Notes: generated from the sequence alone by a model not told the origin. Counted from the first letter of the stretch, positions 53,525 through 63,330 are shown. The stretch is DNA of 64,000 nucleotides from Mesorhizobium sp. L-8-3 (GCF_016756615.1 NZ_AP023262.1:6263501-6327500); one strand, 5' to 3'. Made by a program: numbers and translations.

Positions 53525-56500
53525 TCAACTCGCCTCGCGCAGTCGCTCGGCTGTCTGCAGGTCGACCGAGACGAGCTGGCTGACGCCCTGCTCGGCCATG
53601 GTGACGCCGAACAGCCGGTTCATCCGCGCCATGGTGATGGGATTGTGGGTGATGACGACGAAACGCGTCTCCGTCGTCGCCGCCATCTCGTCCATCAGGT
53701 TGCAGTAGCGTTCGACATTGTGGTCGTCGAGCGGCGCATCGACCTCGTCGAGCACGCAGATCGGCGCCGGATTGGTGAGGAACACGGCGAAGATCAGCGC
53801 CATTGCGGTCAACGCCTGCTCGCCGCCGGAAAGCAGCGTCATGGTTTGCGGTTTCTTGCCAGGGGGACGCGCCAGGATTTCCAGCCCCGCCTCCAGGGGA
53901 TCCTCCGATTCGATGAGCTGAAGCTCGGCGGTGCCGCCGCCGAAGAGATGCGTGAACAGGCGCTGGAACTGGCTGTTCACGACGTCGAACGCCGCCAGCA
54001 GCCTATCCCGTCCCTCGCGGTTGAGGTTCTGGATGGCCTGGCGCAGCTTGCGGATCGCCTCGATGATGTCCTCGCGTTCCGAAACGATGGTCTCGAGCCG
54101 CTCGGAAAGTTCCCTCTGTTCTTCTTCGGCGCGCAGATTGACCGCGCCCAGCCGCTCGCGCTCGATCTTGAGGCGTTCGAGCTGACGCTCGACCTCCGCC
54201 GCATCGGGCATGGGATCGTCGGCCTCGAGCCCGGTGTGGCGGATGACCAGGTGCGGGGGAGTGTTCAGCGCCTCATGGATACGGGCTTCCACTTCCTTGC
54301 GCCGCTCGTCGGCTGCCGTCAGACGCTCCTCCGCGCGAGCACGAGCCTCGCGTGCCTCGGCGAGCCCCTGGATCGCAGCGGTCGCCGCCTTGTCTGCGAC
54401 CGACTGGCGGTTCTCCGCCTCCTGAAGGCGATCGGCTGCATTCTTGCGCAATGCTTCCGCATCCCTGAGCTGGCTCATCAGGGAACGACGACGCTCGTCG
54501 ATCTCGTCGGGCGCTTCGGCGAGCGCCTCGCGCTCTTCGATCGCCTCGGCACGGCGCGCCGCGAGCGCTGCGATCTGGCGATCGGCGTTCTCGGCACGCG
54601 ACACCCAGCTCTTGCGTTCGGCGGAGATCGCGGTGAGCCGGCGGACCCGCGCCTCCGCCTCGCGCTTCAGGCCTTCATGCACGGCTCGGGCTTCGGCAAG
54701 CGCGGCACGATCCCCGGAGACGTCGCCCGCCATCCTGTCGAGACGCGCCTGGAGATCGCCGAGATCGGGGGCCGAGGCGAGCGCATCCTCGGCATCCTGA
54801 TAGGCGGCCTCGATTTCCTCGCTGCCTTGCTCCAATCGCAGCCGTGCCTCTTCGAGGGCCGCGCGTCGGGTCGAAAGCTCGCCTGCCGCCTTCTCGGCCT
54901 TTGCCAGCGCGTCGCGCGCGGCTTCGAGAGCGTGCTGGGCGCCGCGCCAGGCCTGTCGCGCATCGCGTTCGGCTTCGGCCGACTGCCGCACGCGCCCTTC
55001 GGCGCTGGCCAGTTCTTCTTCGGCCGCTCGCACCCTCTTCGTCGCGGCGACGGCTTCGGCGTCCAGTTCCGCCAGACGGTTCTTCTGCGCAAGGCGCTGC
55101 GCGGCCGGCGTCGGCGCATCGGCGCTTGCCGTCATGCCGTCCCAACGCCACAACGCGCCTTCCCGGCTGACCAGCCTCTGGCCGGGTTTCAGAGCCGCCT
55201 GGAGCGCCGCTCCCTCGCCCGCCTCGACGATGCCGATCTGGTCAAGGCGGCGTTCGAGCCGGCGCGGCGCGGATACGACCGATGCCAGCGAGCGCAGGCC
55301 CGCGGGCAGCACCGGATCGTCGGGCTGCGGTTCCACTTCGGCCCAATGCGCCGGAGCAGCAGGATCCATCGGAAGGTCGAGATCCTCGCCGAGCGCCGCG
55401 CCGAGCGCCGTTTCGTAGCCGCGCTCCACGCGCATCTGTTCGAGAACGGCCGGGAACAGGTCGCCGCTCGCAGCGTTCAGCACCTTGGCCAGCGTCCGCG
55501 CCTCGGTCTCGACGCGAGCGAGTTCGGCACGGGCCTCCTGCAAGGGTGAACGGAGTGCGGCCTCGGCCGCACGTGCATCGACGACCGCTTTCTCGGCGCC
55601 GATGGCATGGCTTTCGGCGACTTCGACCGCCTCCGCTGCCTGCTCGACCAGCAGGCGTTTCTCGGCCGGGTCGGCGAGCCCCCCGATCCGGGCGGCGATA
55701 TCATCGGCTTCCCGCGCGACCTCGGCGAGCTGGCGCGCCAGCCGATCACGGCGCTCAGCCGTATCGCGCAACGCACGCTCCGCCTGCTGGCGGGCCGCGG
55801 CCGCTTCAGCCCGCTCGGCCGTCAGCGCCGCCAGGGCGCCTTCGCTCGCGGCAAGCTTGGCAGCGGCCTCCTCGAAAGCCGCTCGCGTGGTCATCTCGCG
55901 GTCGGAGGCGACGGCGTTCTCGTCCTCGAGCGTCGCCTCCTCCTCGGCGAGGCGCTCCAGTATGTCCGCATTGTCGCGGACCATCTGCTCCTCGCGACGC
56001 ATGTCCGCGTCGAGCTGTGCGATGCGCTTGTCGAGCTCGGCCTGGCGGGCCTGCACCCGCCCCGCTTCTTCCTCGATCTGAGCGCGAGCGATGGAGAGGC
56101 GCTGGAAGGTCGCCGCTGCCGCCGCCTCGGCGTCGCGCAGTTCCGGCAGCCGATGGGCGCCGATCGCCTGCTCCTTGGCAGCGGCCATCTGGGCCTCGGC
56201 CCGGTCGCCGACCAGCATGGTCGCCGAGGCGAGCGCGGACTTTGCCTCGGCCTCCTGCGCCTTGGCAGCGGTCCATCGCAGATGAAGCAGAATGGCCTCG
56301 GCCTTGCGGATGTCGGCCGACAGGTTCTTGAACCGCGAGGCCTGACGCGCCTGGCGCTTCAGGCTGTCGATCTGACTTTCGAGCTCGCCGACCACATCGT
56401 CCAGCCGCTCGAGATTCTGCTCCGCAGCGCGCAGCCTCAGTTCAGCTTCGTGACGTCGCGTGTGGAGACCCGAGATGCCCGCCGCCTCTTCGAGCAGAGC

Positions 56501-56983
56501 GCGCCGGGCCTGCGGTTTCGCCTGGATCAGCTCGCCGATGCGGCCCTGGCCCACCATCGACGGCGAGCGCGCGCCGGTCGACTGGTCGGCGAAGAGAAGC
56601 TGCACATCCTTGGCGCGCGCTTCCTTGCCGTTGATCCTGTAGACCGAGCCTGCCTCGCGCTCGATACGGCGAGAGACCTGCAGTTCGTCGGCGTCATTGA
56701 AGGCCGCGGGCGCGGTGCGGTCGCCGTTCTCCAGGAACAGCGTCACTTCCGCCGTGTTGCGGGCAGGCCGCGTCGCCGAGCCCGAGAAAATAACGTCGTC
56801 CATGCCGGACGCGCGCATGTTCTTGTACGAGCTTTCGCCCATCACCCAGCGCAGCGCCTCGACGAGGTTCGACTTGCCGCAGCCGTTCGGGCCGACGACA
56901 CCCGTCAGGCCGCGTTCGATCACGAACTCGGACGGCTCGACGAAGGATTTGAACCCGAGAAGGCGGAGTCGGGTGAACTTCAT
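53525..56983 (-). CDS. smc: Chromosome segregation protein SMC
   Basis: 1152 residues, full length. The N-terminal ATPase half has Walker A GPNGCGKSN (31-39) and an early FKSFVEPSEF segment typical of SMC proteins. Long Ala/Glu/Arg-rich coiled coils (about 165-500 and 660-980) flank a hinge region (about 500-650, with ERGYETALGAALGEDLDLP). The C-terminal half has the signature LLSGGEQALTAMAL and Walker B ICVLDEVDAPLDD. It organises and segregates the chromosome with ScpA and ScpB, which are not in the window. It follows the DsbA-like lipoprotein gene at 63 bases on the same strand, an order common in rhizobia. Confidence 0.97.
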   Translation of the reverse strand: MKFTRLRLLGFKSFVEPSEFVIERGLTGVVGPNGCGKSNLVEALRWVMGESSYKNMRASGMDDVIFSGSATRPARNTAEVTLFLENGDRTAPAAFNDADELQVSRRIEREAGSVYRINGKEARAKDVQLLFADQSTGARSPSMVGQGRIGELIQAKPQARRALLEEAAGISGLHTRRHEAELRLRAAEQNLERLDDVVGELESQIDSLKRQARQASRFKNLSADIRKAEAILLHLRWTAAKAQEAEAKSALASATMLVGDRAEAQMAAAKEQAIGAHRLPELRDAEAAAAATFQRLSIARAQIEEEAGRVQARQAELDKRIAQLDADMRREEQMVRDNADILERLAEEEATLEDENAVASDREMTTRAAFEEAAAKLAASEGALAALTAERAEAAAARQQAERALRDTAERRDRLARQLAEVAREADDIAARIGGLADPAEKRLLVEQAAEAVEVAESHAIGAEKAVVDARAAEAALRSPLQEARAELARVETEARTLAKVLNAASGDLFPAVLEQMRVERGYETALGAALGEDLDLPMDPAAPAHWAEVEPQPDDPVLPAGLRSLASVVSAPRRLERRLDQIGIVEAGEGAALQAALKPGQRLVSREGALWRWDGMTASADAPTPAAQRLAQKNRLAELDAEAVAATKRVRAAEEELASAEGRVRQSAEAERDARQAWRGAQHALEAARDALAKAEKAAGELSTRRAALEEARLRLEQGSEEIEAAYQDAEDALASAPDLGDLQARLDRMAGDVSGDRAALAEARAVHEGLKREAEARVRRLTAISAERKSWVSRAENADRQIAALAARRAEAIEEREALAEAPDEIDERRRSLMSQLRDAEALRKNAADRLQEAENRQSVADKAATAAIQGLAEAREARARAEERLTAADERRKEVEARIHEALNTPPHLVIRHTGLEADDPMPDAAEVERQLERLKIERERLGAVNLRAEEEQRELSERLETIVSEREDIIEAIRKLRQAIQNLNREGRDRLLAAFDVVNSQFQRLFTHLFGGGTAELQLIESEDPLEAGLEILARPPGKKPQTMTLLSGGEQALTAMALIFAVFLTNPAPICVLDEVDAPLDDHNVERYCNLMDEMAATTETRFVVITHNPITMARMNRLFGVTMAEQGVSQLVSVDLQTAERLREAS

Positions 56984-57046
56984 CCGCCGTCACCGCCGGA
57001 CGAGCGGAAGGGCGACCCGCCCCTCCACACGGCAAAGAAGGGCCGG

Positions 57047-57766
57047 TTACGAAAGCAGCGGGTCGATGATCGCCGACAGTTCCGCAATCGACAACGCTCC
57101 GGGATATCTGCCCCCATCGATGAAGAAGGTTGGGGTCGAGTCCACTCCGAAATCCTTGGCGCCTCGCTCGCGCACCGCCCTCACTTCGTCCAGAAGCTTC
57201 TGGTCAGTCAAGCAGGCCTCGAAGGACTCCTGTGAAAAACCGGCCAATTTGGAGATCTGGAGCAGCGCATCCCTGGCATTTTCGGCCGCGGCCCAGCTCC
57301 GCTGCTGCTTGAACAGCACGTCCACCATCGCGAAATAGTTGTCGTTGGAGCAGCGCGCCAGCATGAAACCCGCCTCGGCGCGTGGATCGAAGGGGAACTC
57401 GCGCAGGATCAGCCGAACCTTGCCGGTATCAATGTATCTGGTCTTGAGCTCCGGCAGGGTCGTCTCATGGAAATGCGCGCAGTGCGGGCAGGTCATCGAG
57501 GCATATTCGACGATGGTGACGGGCGCGTCCTCCTTGCCGAGGCTCTTCTCAGGCAGCGCGCCTGCTTCCAGGAGCTTGGCCATGTCGACGGTTCCCGCCG
57601 GCTTCGGCGCATTGACGGCCGGCGCGGCGGGAGTGGCCGCATCGGCCGGCTTTGAAGTCTCCGCCTTGGCCTCCTCCGTGGAATCGCTGCACGCGGCAAG
57701 CATCAGCGCCGTCGGAAGCACGACCAGCGAGGTCAGAACGGACCGGCGCGGAATGGAACGGATCAT
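57047..57766 (-). CDS. DsbA-family thiol oxidoreductase, predicted lipoprotein
   Basis: 239 residues from ATG 57766, with AGGTGA at 5-base spacing. The N-terminus has a basic region, a hydrophobic core and a lipobox, LAAC with Cys26, then a low-complexity Ala/Pro/Lys linker (about 30-60). The thioredoxin-fold domain carries CPHC (93-96) and a cis-Pro in STPTFFIDG. It should introduce or rearrange disulfides in the periplasm while attached to the membrane. It is one of the Com1/DsbA-like proteins found next to smc in rhizobia. Confidence 0.9.
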   Translation of the reverse strand: MIRSIPRRSVLTSLVVLPTALMLAACSDSTEEAKAETSKPADAATPAAPAVNAPKPAGTVDMAKLLEAGALPEKSLGKEDAPVTIVEYASMTCPHCAHFHETTLPELKTRYIDTGKVRLILREFPFDPRAEAGFMLARCSNDNYFAMVDVLFKQQRSWAAAENARDALLQISKLAGFSQESFEACLTDQKLLDEVRAVRERGAKDFGVDSTPTFFIDGGRYPGALSIAELSAIIDPLLS

Positions 57767-57904
57767 CGAATCACCTGGCGAATGAGGAATCTTGCGGTCA
57801 AAAGGCACACAAAGGCGAGAGTTGGCGCGAAATAAGGCATGGCCCGATGCAAGCCAACAACGCAAAGAGCCGCAGGCGATCAATTTCACGCGAGAAATCG
57901 TCGG

Positions 57905-58408
57905 CTACGGTCGTTTCTTCGCGCTCAGGATCGTCGTGCCGAGGCGCTCCAGGGCCGCGCGCAGACCGTCGTCCTCGATCTTCGCGACCGTGCCGGCGAC
58001 GCGTTTCTTCTCCAGTTCCGACAACGGTCGCAGCCGCGGCCTCGGCTTGTCCGGCCCCGTGTTCACCGGCTTCTGCACGATCCTGATGCGGCCGATCGCG
58101 GCGAAGCCGAGGAAGGCGTTGACCCGGCTGACGATCTCGTTCGTCTCGTGCTGGACATGGAGCGCCGCCGCGCCCTCGCATGCGATGACCAGCACGGCCG
58201 GCTCGAAAGGGTCGTCGTCGTCGAGCCGCCGCGGCCAGACGATCTTCTCGGGACGAGTGCGGCCGGCGAGCCGAGGTCCAACGATTTCCTCCCAGGATTG
58301 CACGAGACCGACCGAAATTCCGGCGCGCTTGCGCAGCACCGGATCGAGTATCTCGGTGGCGACATCGCTTACGGGCTTGGGATTGCCGCCCGGCCGTTTC
58401 CCTGTCAT
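57905..58408 (-). CDS. DUF721 (DciA-like) protein
   Basis: 167 residues from ATG 58408, with AGGGGA 7 bases upstream. The DUF721 core covers about 20-100: DPVLRKRAGISVGLVQSWEE, VGPRLAGRTRP and LVIACEGAAALHVQHETNEI. DUF721 includes DciA, the replicative helicase loader of bacteria lacking DnaC, which makes a role in DNA replication plausible. The C-terminal part is proline- and arginine-rich. It is divergent from mutY across 50 bases. Confidence 0.85.
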   Translation of the reverse strand: MTGKRPGGNPKPVSDVATEILDPVLRKRAGISVGLVQSWEEIVGPRLAGRTRPEKIVWPRRLDDDDPFEPAVLVIACEGAAALHVQHETNEIVSRVNAFLGFAAIGRIRIVQKPVNTGPDKPRPRLRPLSELEKKRVAGTVAKIEDDGLRAALERLGTTILSAKKRP

Positions 58409-58458
58409 GACCGGTCCCCTGTCAATTCCTGCTTCCCGCATCGATCAGCCACCGCTCG

Positions 58459-59583
58459 ATGGTAGCCGCAACACGATCCGAATACACTCCCCAAAGCGAC
58501 GGCATGGCAGCACGCCTGCTCGCCTGGTACGACAAGCACCATCGTGACTTGCCGTGGCGCACGCCGCCGCGCGCCGCAGCGGCCGGCAAGCGGCCCGACC
58601 CTTATCGCGTATGGCTGTCGGAAATCATGCTGCAACAGACGACCGTGGAGGCGGTCAAGCCCTATTTCCGTGCCTTCCTCGACAGATGGCCCGACGCCGC
58701 GTCGCTGGCCGCGGCCGACCAGGAGGACGTGCTGCGGGCCTGGGCGGGCCTCGGCTACTATTCCAGGGCCCGCAATCTCAAGAAATGCGCAGACCAGCTG
58801 GCGGCGAACCACGGCGGCCGCTTTCCCGACACGGAAGCCGGGTTGCGCGACCTGCCCGGCATCGGCGACTACACCGCCGCCGCGATCGCAGCCATCGCCT
58901 TCGACCGGCCCGCGGCGGTCGTCGACGGCAATGTCGAGCGCGTCGTGACGAGGCTCTACGCCATAGCCACGCCGTTGCCGGAGGCCAAGCGGGAGATACG
59001 GGCGATCGTGGGCGATCTCGTGCCCGCCGCCCGACCGGGCGACTTCGCGCAGGCGATGATGGACCTAGGCGCCACGATCTGCACGCCGCGCCGTCCCTCA
59101 TGCATGCTCTGCCCGCTCAACGCCGGCTGCGCCGCGCTGGGAGCGGGCGACCCCGAATTCTATCCGGTCAAGGCGCCAAAGGCGGAGAAGCCGCAGCGTC
59201 ACGGCGCGGCCTTCGTCGCCATCGGCAAAGGCGGCACCATCCTGCTGCGCAAACGCCCGGAGAGCGGGCTGCTCGGCGGCATGAGCGAAGTGCCGACGAC
59301 GGGCTGGACGGCACGCAACGACGGCGATACGAGCAGCAGAGAGGCCCCCTTTCCCGCCGAGTGGCGAAAAGCGGGAAGCATTTCGCATGTCTTCACGCAT
59401 TTCGCGCTGGAGCTCGTGGTCTACCGGGCGGAGGCCGGCGACCGCGCGGCGCCAGCCGGGCACCGCTGGGCGAGGCTGGCGGATATCCACGACGAGGCGC
59501 TGCCCACTGTCATGAAAAAGGCAATCGAGGCTGCGATATCGGGCGCGACCAAAACCTCCCGAAGCATCAAGAGGAGTTCATGA
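58459..59583 (+). CDS. mutY: A/G-specific adenine DNA glycosylase MutY
   Basis: Removes adenine mispaired with 8-oxoguanine. 374 residues: catalytic Glu55 in LSEIMLQQTTV, helix-hairpin-helix LPGIGDYTAAAI (132-143) and catalytic Asp156 in VVDGNVERV. The iron-sulfur loop has Cys208, 215, 218 and 224, the C-X6-C-X2-C-X5-C spacing expected for a [4Fe-4S] cluster. The C-terminal NUDIX-like domain (about 240-365) recognises 8-oxoG. Its stop overlaps the start of a HAD phosphatase as ATGA. Confidence 0.96.
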   Translation: MVAATRSEYTPQSDGMAARLLAWYDKHHRDLPWRTPPRAAAAGKRPDPYRVWLSEIMLQQTTVEAVKPYFRAFLDRWPDAASLAAADQEDVLRAWAGLGYYSRARNLKKCADQLAANHGGRFPDTEAGLRDLPGIGDYTAAAIAAIAFDRPAAVVDGNVERVVTRLYAIATPLPEAKREIRAIVGDLVPAARPGDFAQAMMDLGATICTPRRPSCMLCPLNAGCAALGAGDPEFYPVKAPKAEKPQRHGAAFVAIGKGGTILLRKRPESGLLGGMSEVPTTGWTARNDGDTSSREAPFPAEWRKAGSISHVFTHFALELVVYRAEAGDRAAPAGHRWARLADIHDEALPTVMKKAIEAAISGATKTSRSIKRSS

Positions 59584-60191
59584 CCGAAATCCGTCACATC
59601 GTGTTCGACATCGGCCGCGTGCTGATCCACTACGATCCAGACCTGCCCTTCAGCCGATTGATCCTCGACCCTGATGAACGCCGCTGGTTCTTCGACAATG
59701 TCTGCACCCACGACTGGAATGTGGAGCAGGATCGAGGTCGCACCTGGGAGGAAGCCGAAAGCCTGCTCATCGCCGATCATCCGGCGCATGAGGAGAACAT
59801 CCGCAACTTCCGCCGGCACTGGCACGAGATGGTGCCCCATGCCTATGAGGACAGCGTCGCGGTGATGCTCGAACTGATCGATGCCGGCCATGACGTCACG
59901 ATGCTGACCAATTTCGCCTCCGACACATTCATCGAAGCCCGGCAGCGCTTTCCGTTCCTCGACCGGCCGCGCGGGGTGACCGTGTCGGGCGAGGTGCGCA
60001 TGATCAAGCCGGATCGCGGTATCTACGACCACCACATGGCGAGCTTCGACCTCGACCCGGCCGCCACGATCTTCATCGACGACAGCCAGAAGAATGTCGA
60101 CGGCGCCAGGCACGCCGGCTGGCAGGCTGTGCTGTTCCAGGACGCGAAAACGCTCGAGGCTGACCTCGCGCGTTTCGGGATCAGGCCGTGA
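59580..60191 (+). CDS. HAD-superfamily hydrolase, YihX-like
   Basis: 203 residues, translationally coupled to mutY (ATGA). HAD motif I reads FDIGRVLIHYD: the nucleophile Asp is followed two residues later by Gly rather than Asp, the DxG form seen in YihX-type sugar phosphatases and haloacid-dehalogenase relatives. Motif II is MLTNFAS, motif III Lys lies in MIKPDRGIYD, and motif IV is IFIDDSQKN. The coupling with mutY is common in rhizobia but no functional link is known. Substrate uncertain; YihX acts on alpha-glucose-1-phosphate. Confidence 0.88.
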   Translation: MTEIRHIVFDIGRVLIHYDPDLPFSRLILDPDERRWFFDNVCTHDWNVEQDRGRTWEEAESLLIADHPAHEENIRNFRRHWHEMVPHAYEDSVAVMLELIDAGHDVTMLTNFASDTFIEARQRFPFLDRPRGVTVSGEVRMIKPDRGIYDHHMASFDLDPAATIFIDDSQKNVDGARHAGWQAVLFQDAKTLEADLARFGIRP

Positions 60192-60385
60192 CCGGAGGGG
60201 CCGGCCTCTGAAATCAATCGCACTGGATATTGGCACAACCAGTGAAGGTGGATGCCGTGCATCCGCGGGATCTCGATCGCCAGCGAGGCCTATCCGGGCC
60301 GCTCGACTTTCGCGCCAACGGGGTTGGGCCGCGTGATCGCGCGCTCCAACGGTCAATTTCCCCGTCCGTTGGGCGCAGTCCTCGC

Positions 60386-61519
60386 TTACGCGCCGGCCCT
60401 CTCCATGCCGACACGGACGATGCGGCGCAACTCGTCGATCTGGGTGAGACCGCCGTTCCGTTCATAGTGCCAGAACGTCCAGCCGTTGCAGGCGTCGAGC
60501 CCCTGCACGGCGGCGCCCACCTTGTGGATCGACCCGACCGCGTCGCCGGCGGCCAGCGTGCCGTCGGCACGAACGGTCGCCGACCATCGCTTCCTGGCGT
60601 CGTAAAGACGGGTGCCGGGAGCCATCAGGCCGCTGTCGATCAGGCTGACGAAGGCCACCCTCGGCTCGGCCCGCTTCCCGGAAATGACGGCGAGTTCCGC
60701 GGCCTGCAGCGGCTTGACGGCGGCGATACGCTCGGCGGCCGCGTCGATATAGGCCTGCTCGCGTTCGATGCCAACGAAATGGCGGCCGAGGCGTTTTGCA
60801 ACGGCACCGGTGGTTCCCGAGCCGAAGAACGGATCGAGCACGACGTCGCTCGGACGCGTCGACGCCATCATGACCCGGGCGAGCAGCGCCTCCGGCTTCT
60901 GGGTCGGGTGCAGCTTGTTGCCGTTGCCGTCCTTCAGCCGTTCCGAGCCGGTGCAGATCGGGAACAGCCAGTCGGAACGCATCTGGACGTCGTCATTGGC
61001 CGCCTTCATGGCCTCGTAGTTGAAGGTGTAGCCCTTGGCCTGCCGATCGCGGGACGCCCAGATCATGGTCTCGTGTGCGTTCTGGAAACGGCGCCCCCGG
61101 AAATTCGGCATCGGGTTGGTCTTGCGCCAGACCACGTCGTTGAGGATCCAGAATCCGAGATCCTGCATCGTTGCGCCGACACGGAAGATGTTGTGATAGG
61201 AACCGATAACCCAGATCGTGCCGCTGGGTTTCAGCACGCGGCGAACCGCCAGCATCCAGGCGCGGGTGAAGGCGTCGTAGGCCTCGAAGCTGTCGAAGCG
61301 GTCCCATTCGTCGTCGACGGCATCGACCTTCGACTGGTCCGGACGATGCAGTTCCCCGTCGAGCTGAAGATTGTATGGTGGGTCGGCGAAGACCACGTCG
61401 ACCGACTTCTCGGGAAGCCTTTCCAACGCGGCGACGCAATTCCCCTTCAGGATCGTGTCGAGCCAGGCCGGCTGTGCGGAAACGGCGGAAAGTTCGTCGG
61501 CAAGACGCAGGGCAGACAT
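60386..61519 (-). CDS. ccrM: Cell-cycle-regulated DNA adenine methyltransferase CcrM (GANTC)
   Basis: 377 residues. Beta-class N6-adenine methyltransferase order: catalytic FADPPYNLQLDG (44-55) before the SAM-binding DPFFGSGTTGAVA (about 230). A C-terminal RAMA-type domain of about 90 residues (LAAGDAVGSIHKVGAAVQ, then GWTFWHYERNGG) is the hallmark of alphaproteobacterial CcrM. It methylates GANTC, is essential in several rhizobia and couples replication to cell-cycle transcription. Just upstream are three tandem 7-base TTACGNN repeats that may take part in control. The flanking genes are two HAD hydrolases in the opposite direction. Confidence 0.95.
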   Translation of the reverse strand: MSALRLADELSAVSAQPAWLDTILKGNCVAALERLPEKSVDVVFADPPYNLQLDGELHRPDQSKVDAVDDEWDRFDSFEAYDAFTRAWMLAVRRVLKPSGTIWVIGSYHNIFRVGATMQDLGFWILNDVVWRKTNPMPNFRGRRFQNAHETMIWASRDRQAKGYTFNYEAMKAANDDVQMRSDWLFPICTGSERLKDGNGNKLHPTQKPEALLARVMMASTRPSDVVLDPFFGSGTTGAVAKRLGRHFVGIEREQAYIDAAAERIAAVKPLQAAELAVISGKRAEPRVAFVSLIDSGLMAPGTRLYDARKRWSATVRADGTLAAGDAVGSIHKVGAAVQGLDACNGWTFWHYERNGGLTQIDELRRIVRVGMERAGA

Positions 61520-61533
61520 GCGGGATACCCAGG

Positions 61534-61554
61534 TTACGCGTTACGGTTTACGTC
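61534..61554. promoter_or_regulatory. Three tandem TTACGNN heptamers upstream of ccrM
   Basis: TTACGCG, TTACGGT and TTACGTC follow each other without gap, 15 to 35 bases upstream of the ccrM start, with further TTA-type half sites (61558, 61564) beyond. The spacing differs from the CtrA box (TTAA-N7-TTAA), so the binding factor, if any, is unclear. Confidence 0.35.
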
Positions 61555-61693
61555 CCGTTATGGTTACCGGACTGGGTAAAGATTTGGTGAAACGGGCCTG
61601 CCAATTTGCGGTCGGCGTGATCATCGTGTATTCCGCCGGCCTTGCCGCATGAAGCGTCGCCGATCCGCCGGCGCCCACACCTCCCGGAACGTC

Positions 61694-62380
61694 ATGACCC
61701 AGATCGACCTTGTCATTTTCGATTGCGACGGCGTGCTCGTCGATTCCGAAATCATCGCCGCCCGTGTCGAAGCGGAACTCCTGACCGAGGCGGGCTATCC
61801 GATCTCGGCCGAGGAACTGGCCGAGACCTATGCCGGCCTGACCTTCAAGGACATCCTGCTGCGGGTCGAGGAGAAGGCGCAGATTCCGCTGCAGTCCTCC
61901 CTGATCGACAAGGCCGAAAAGGTCAACGATCACCGCCTCGCCAACGAAGTGCTGGCGATCGAGGGCGTGCACGAAGCGGTGGCGGCCCTCACCACGCCGC
62001 GCTGCATCTGCTCCAATTCGAGCGCCCATCGGCTCGATGCGATGCTGACCAGGACACGGCTGAAGCCTTTCTTCGATGGTCGGATCTACTCGGCCAAGGA
62101 GACCCCCAGCCGACGGACGAAGCCGGCGCCCGACGTCTTTCTCCACGCGGCGCAGACGCTCGGCGCCAACCCCGAGAAGACCTTCGTCATCGAGGATTCC
62201 GTACACGGCATCCACGGCGCCAAGGCCGCCGGCATGCGGGTGATCGGCTTCACCGGCGCATCGCACAGCTATCCCGGCCATGCGGATGCCCTGACCGATG
62301 CGGGGGCGGAGACGGTGATCCGGCGCTGGACCGAATTCAAGGGCACGCTGGCCGCGCTTTCGGAATGGTCCGACGCCTGA
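61694..62380 (+). CDS. HAD-superfamily phosphatase, beta-phosphoglucomutase/GPH-like
   Basis: 228 residues from ATG 61694; an in-frame ATG at 61649 would add 15 mostly basic residues. Motif I is VIFDCDGVLVDSE with the full DxD, motif II lies in RCICSNSSAH, the Lys of motif III in RRTKPAPDVF and motif IV in TFVIEDSVHG. The helical cap after motif I places it in HAD subfamily IA, with phosphoglycolate phosphatase and beta-PGM. It is divergent from ccrM. The physiological substrate is unknown. Confidence 0.9.
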   Translation: MTQIDLVIFDCDGVLVDSEIIAARVEAELLTEAGYPISAEELAETYAGLTFKDILLRVEEKAQIPLQSSLIDKAEKVNDHRLANEVLAIEGVHEAVAALTTPRCICSNSSAHRLDAMLTRTRLKPFFDGRIYSAKETPSRRTKPAPDVFLHAAQTLGANPEKTFVIEDSVHGIHGAKAAGMRVIGFTGASHSYPGHADALTDAGAETVIRRWTEFKGTLAALSEWSDA

Positions 62381-62676
62381 GGTCGTCGGACCCTGAATGC
62401 TTCCTATGGCGAGGAGATTTGCAGCCCGGGCTCTTGAGTTCCGGGGGCGTTGCCGCTAAATGCGGCTCACCAGGCCGGGCCCCTCTGGCAGTTCGCTGAA
62501 CTGTGATGTCGGACTGGATGTCCAATCGGGTGGCCTGGCGCAATGGAACTTCGTCGATCCTAGATCTATCCGGCCGGCTTCGCATATGGCGGTGAGCGCG
62601 CCGCGTTTGCCGCCGGCCGGCGATTGATGCTTTCCGCTGCACTCGGCACCCCTTTCCGTTCGAAAGTGGGAGCTAC
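62381..62676. other. Gap of 296 bases before the TerC gene
   Basis: TerC-family genes often follow a yybP-ykoY manganese riboswitch, but its conserved core could not be found here. Several GC-rich inverted stretches occur (for example near 62440-62490). No gene or clear promoter was seen. Confidence 0.4.
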
Positions 62677-63330
62677 ATGAGCGAACTTCTAACCACAGAA
62701 GCCTTTTTCGCCCTCCTCCAGGTCATCATGATCGATCTCGTCCTGGCGGGAGACAACGCAATCGTCATCGGCCTTGCGGCCGCCGGCCTCCCCAAGGAGC
62801 AGCGCGCAAAGGCCATCCTCATCGGCGTCATCGCGGCGACCGTGCTGCGCGTGATCTTCGCCATGGCCACGACGCAGTTGCTGCAGGTCGTGGGTCTGCT
62901 GCTCGCCGGCGGCATCCTCCTTCTTTGGGTCTGCTGGAAGATGTGGCGCGAGTTGCGCATCAGCCATGCGGAGGAGATGCAGGGCGAGGAGGCGCTGGAA
63001 GGCCGGGATCTCGACAACGACGGCAAGATCGCCGGAACCGCACCGCGCAAAACCTTCGCGCAGGCGGCCTGGCAGATCGTCATCGCCGACGTGTCGATGT
63101 CGCTCGACAACGTGCTCGCGGTCGCGGGTGCGGCGCGCGACCACATGGTGATCATGGCATTCGGCCTGATCCTGTCGATCGCGCTGATGGGCGTCGCCGC
63201 GACTTTCATCGCCCGGCTGCTTCAGCGTCATCGCTGGATCGCCTATGTCGGCCTCGCCATCATCTTCTACGTCGCCGTGGAGATGATCTATCGGGGTGCG
63301 CTCGAAGTGGCGCCGCTCGTTTCGGGCTGA
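62677..63330 (+). CDS. TerC-family integral membrane protein
   Basis: 217 residues with seven hydrophobic segments. Two acidic membrane motifs typical of TerC are present: IDLVLAGDNAIVIGLAAAGL (about 19-38) and ADVSMSLDNVLAVAGAARDH (about 138-157). Between them a loop (EALEGRDLDNDGKIAGTA) is rich in acidic residues. Related proteins (YkoY, YceF, Alx) export manganese or help metallate exported enzymes; the tellurium link is historical. It stands alone in the plus direction. Confidence 0.9.
   Translation: MSELLTTEAFFALLQVIMIDLVLAGDNAIVIGLAAAGLPKEQRAKAILIGVIAATVLRVIFAMATTQLLQVVGLLLAGGILLLWVCWKMWRELRISHAEEMQGEEALEGRDLDNDGKIAGTAPRKTFAQAAWQIVIADVSMSLDNVLAVAGAARDHMVIMAFGLILSIALMGVAATFIARLLQRHRWIAYVGLAIIFYVAVEMIYRGALEVAPLVSG

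Noticed and set aside
62381..62676. Possible manganese riboswitch before the TerC gene
   Set aside because: The conserved core of the yybP-ykoY element could not be found.
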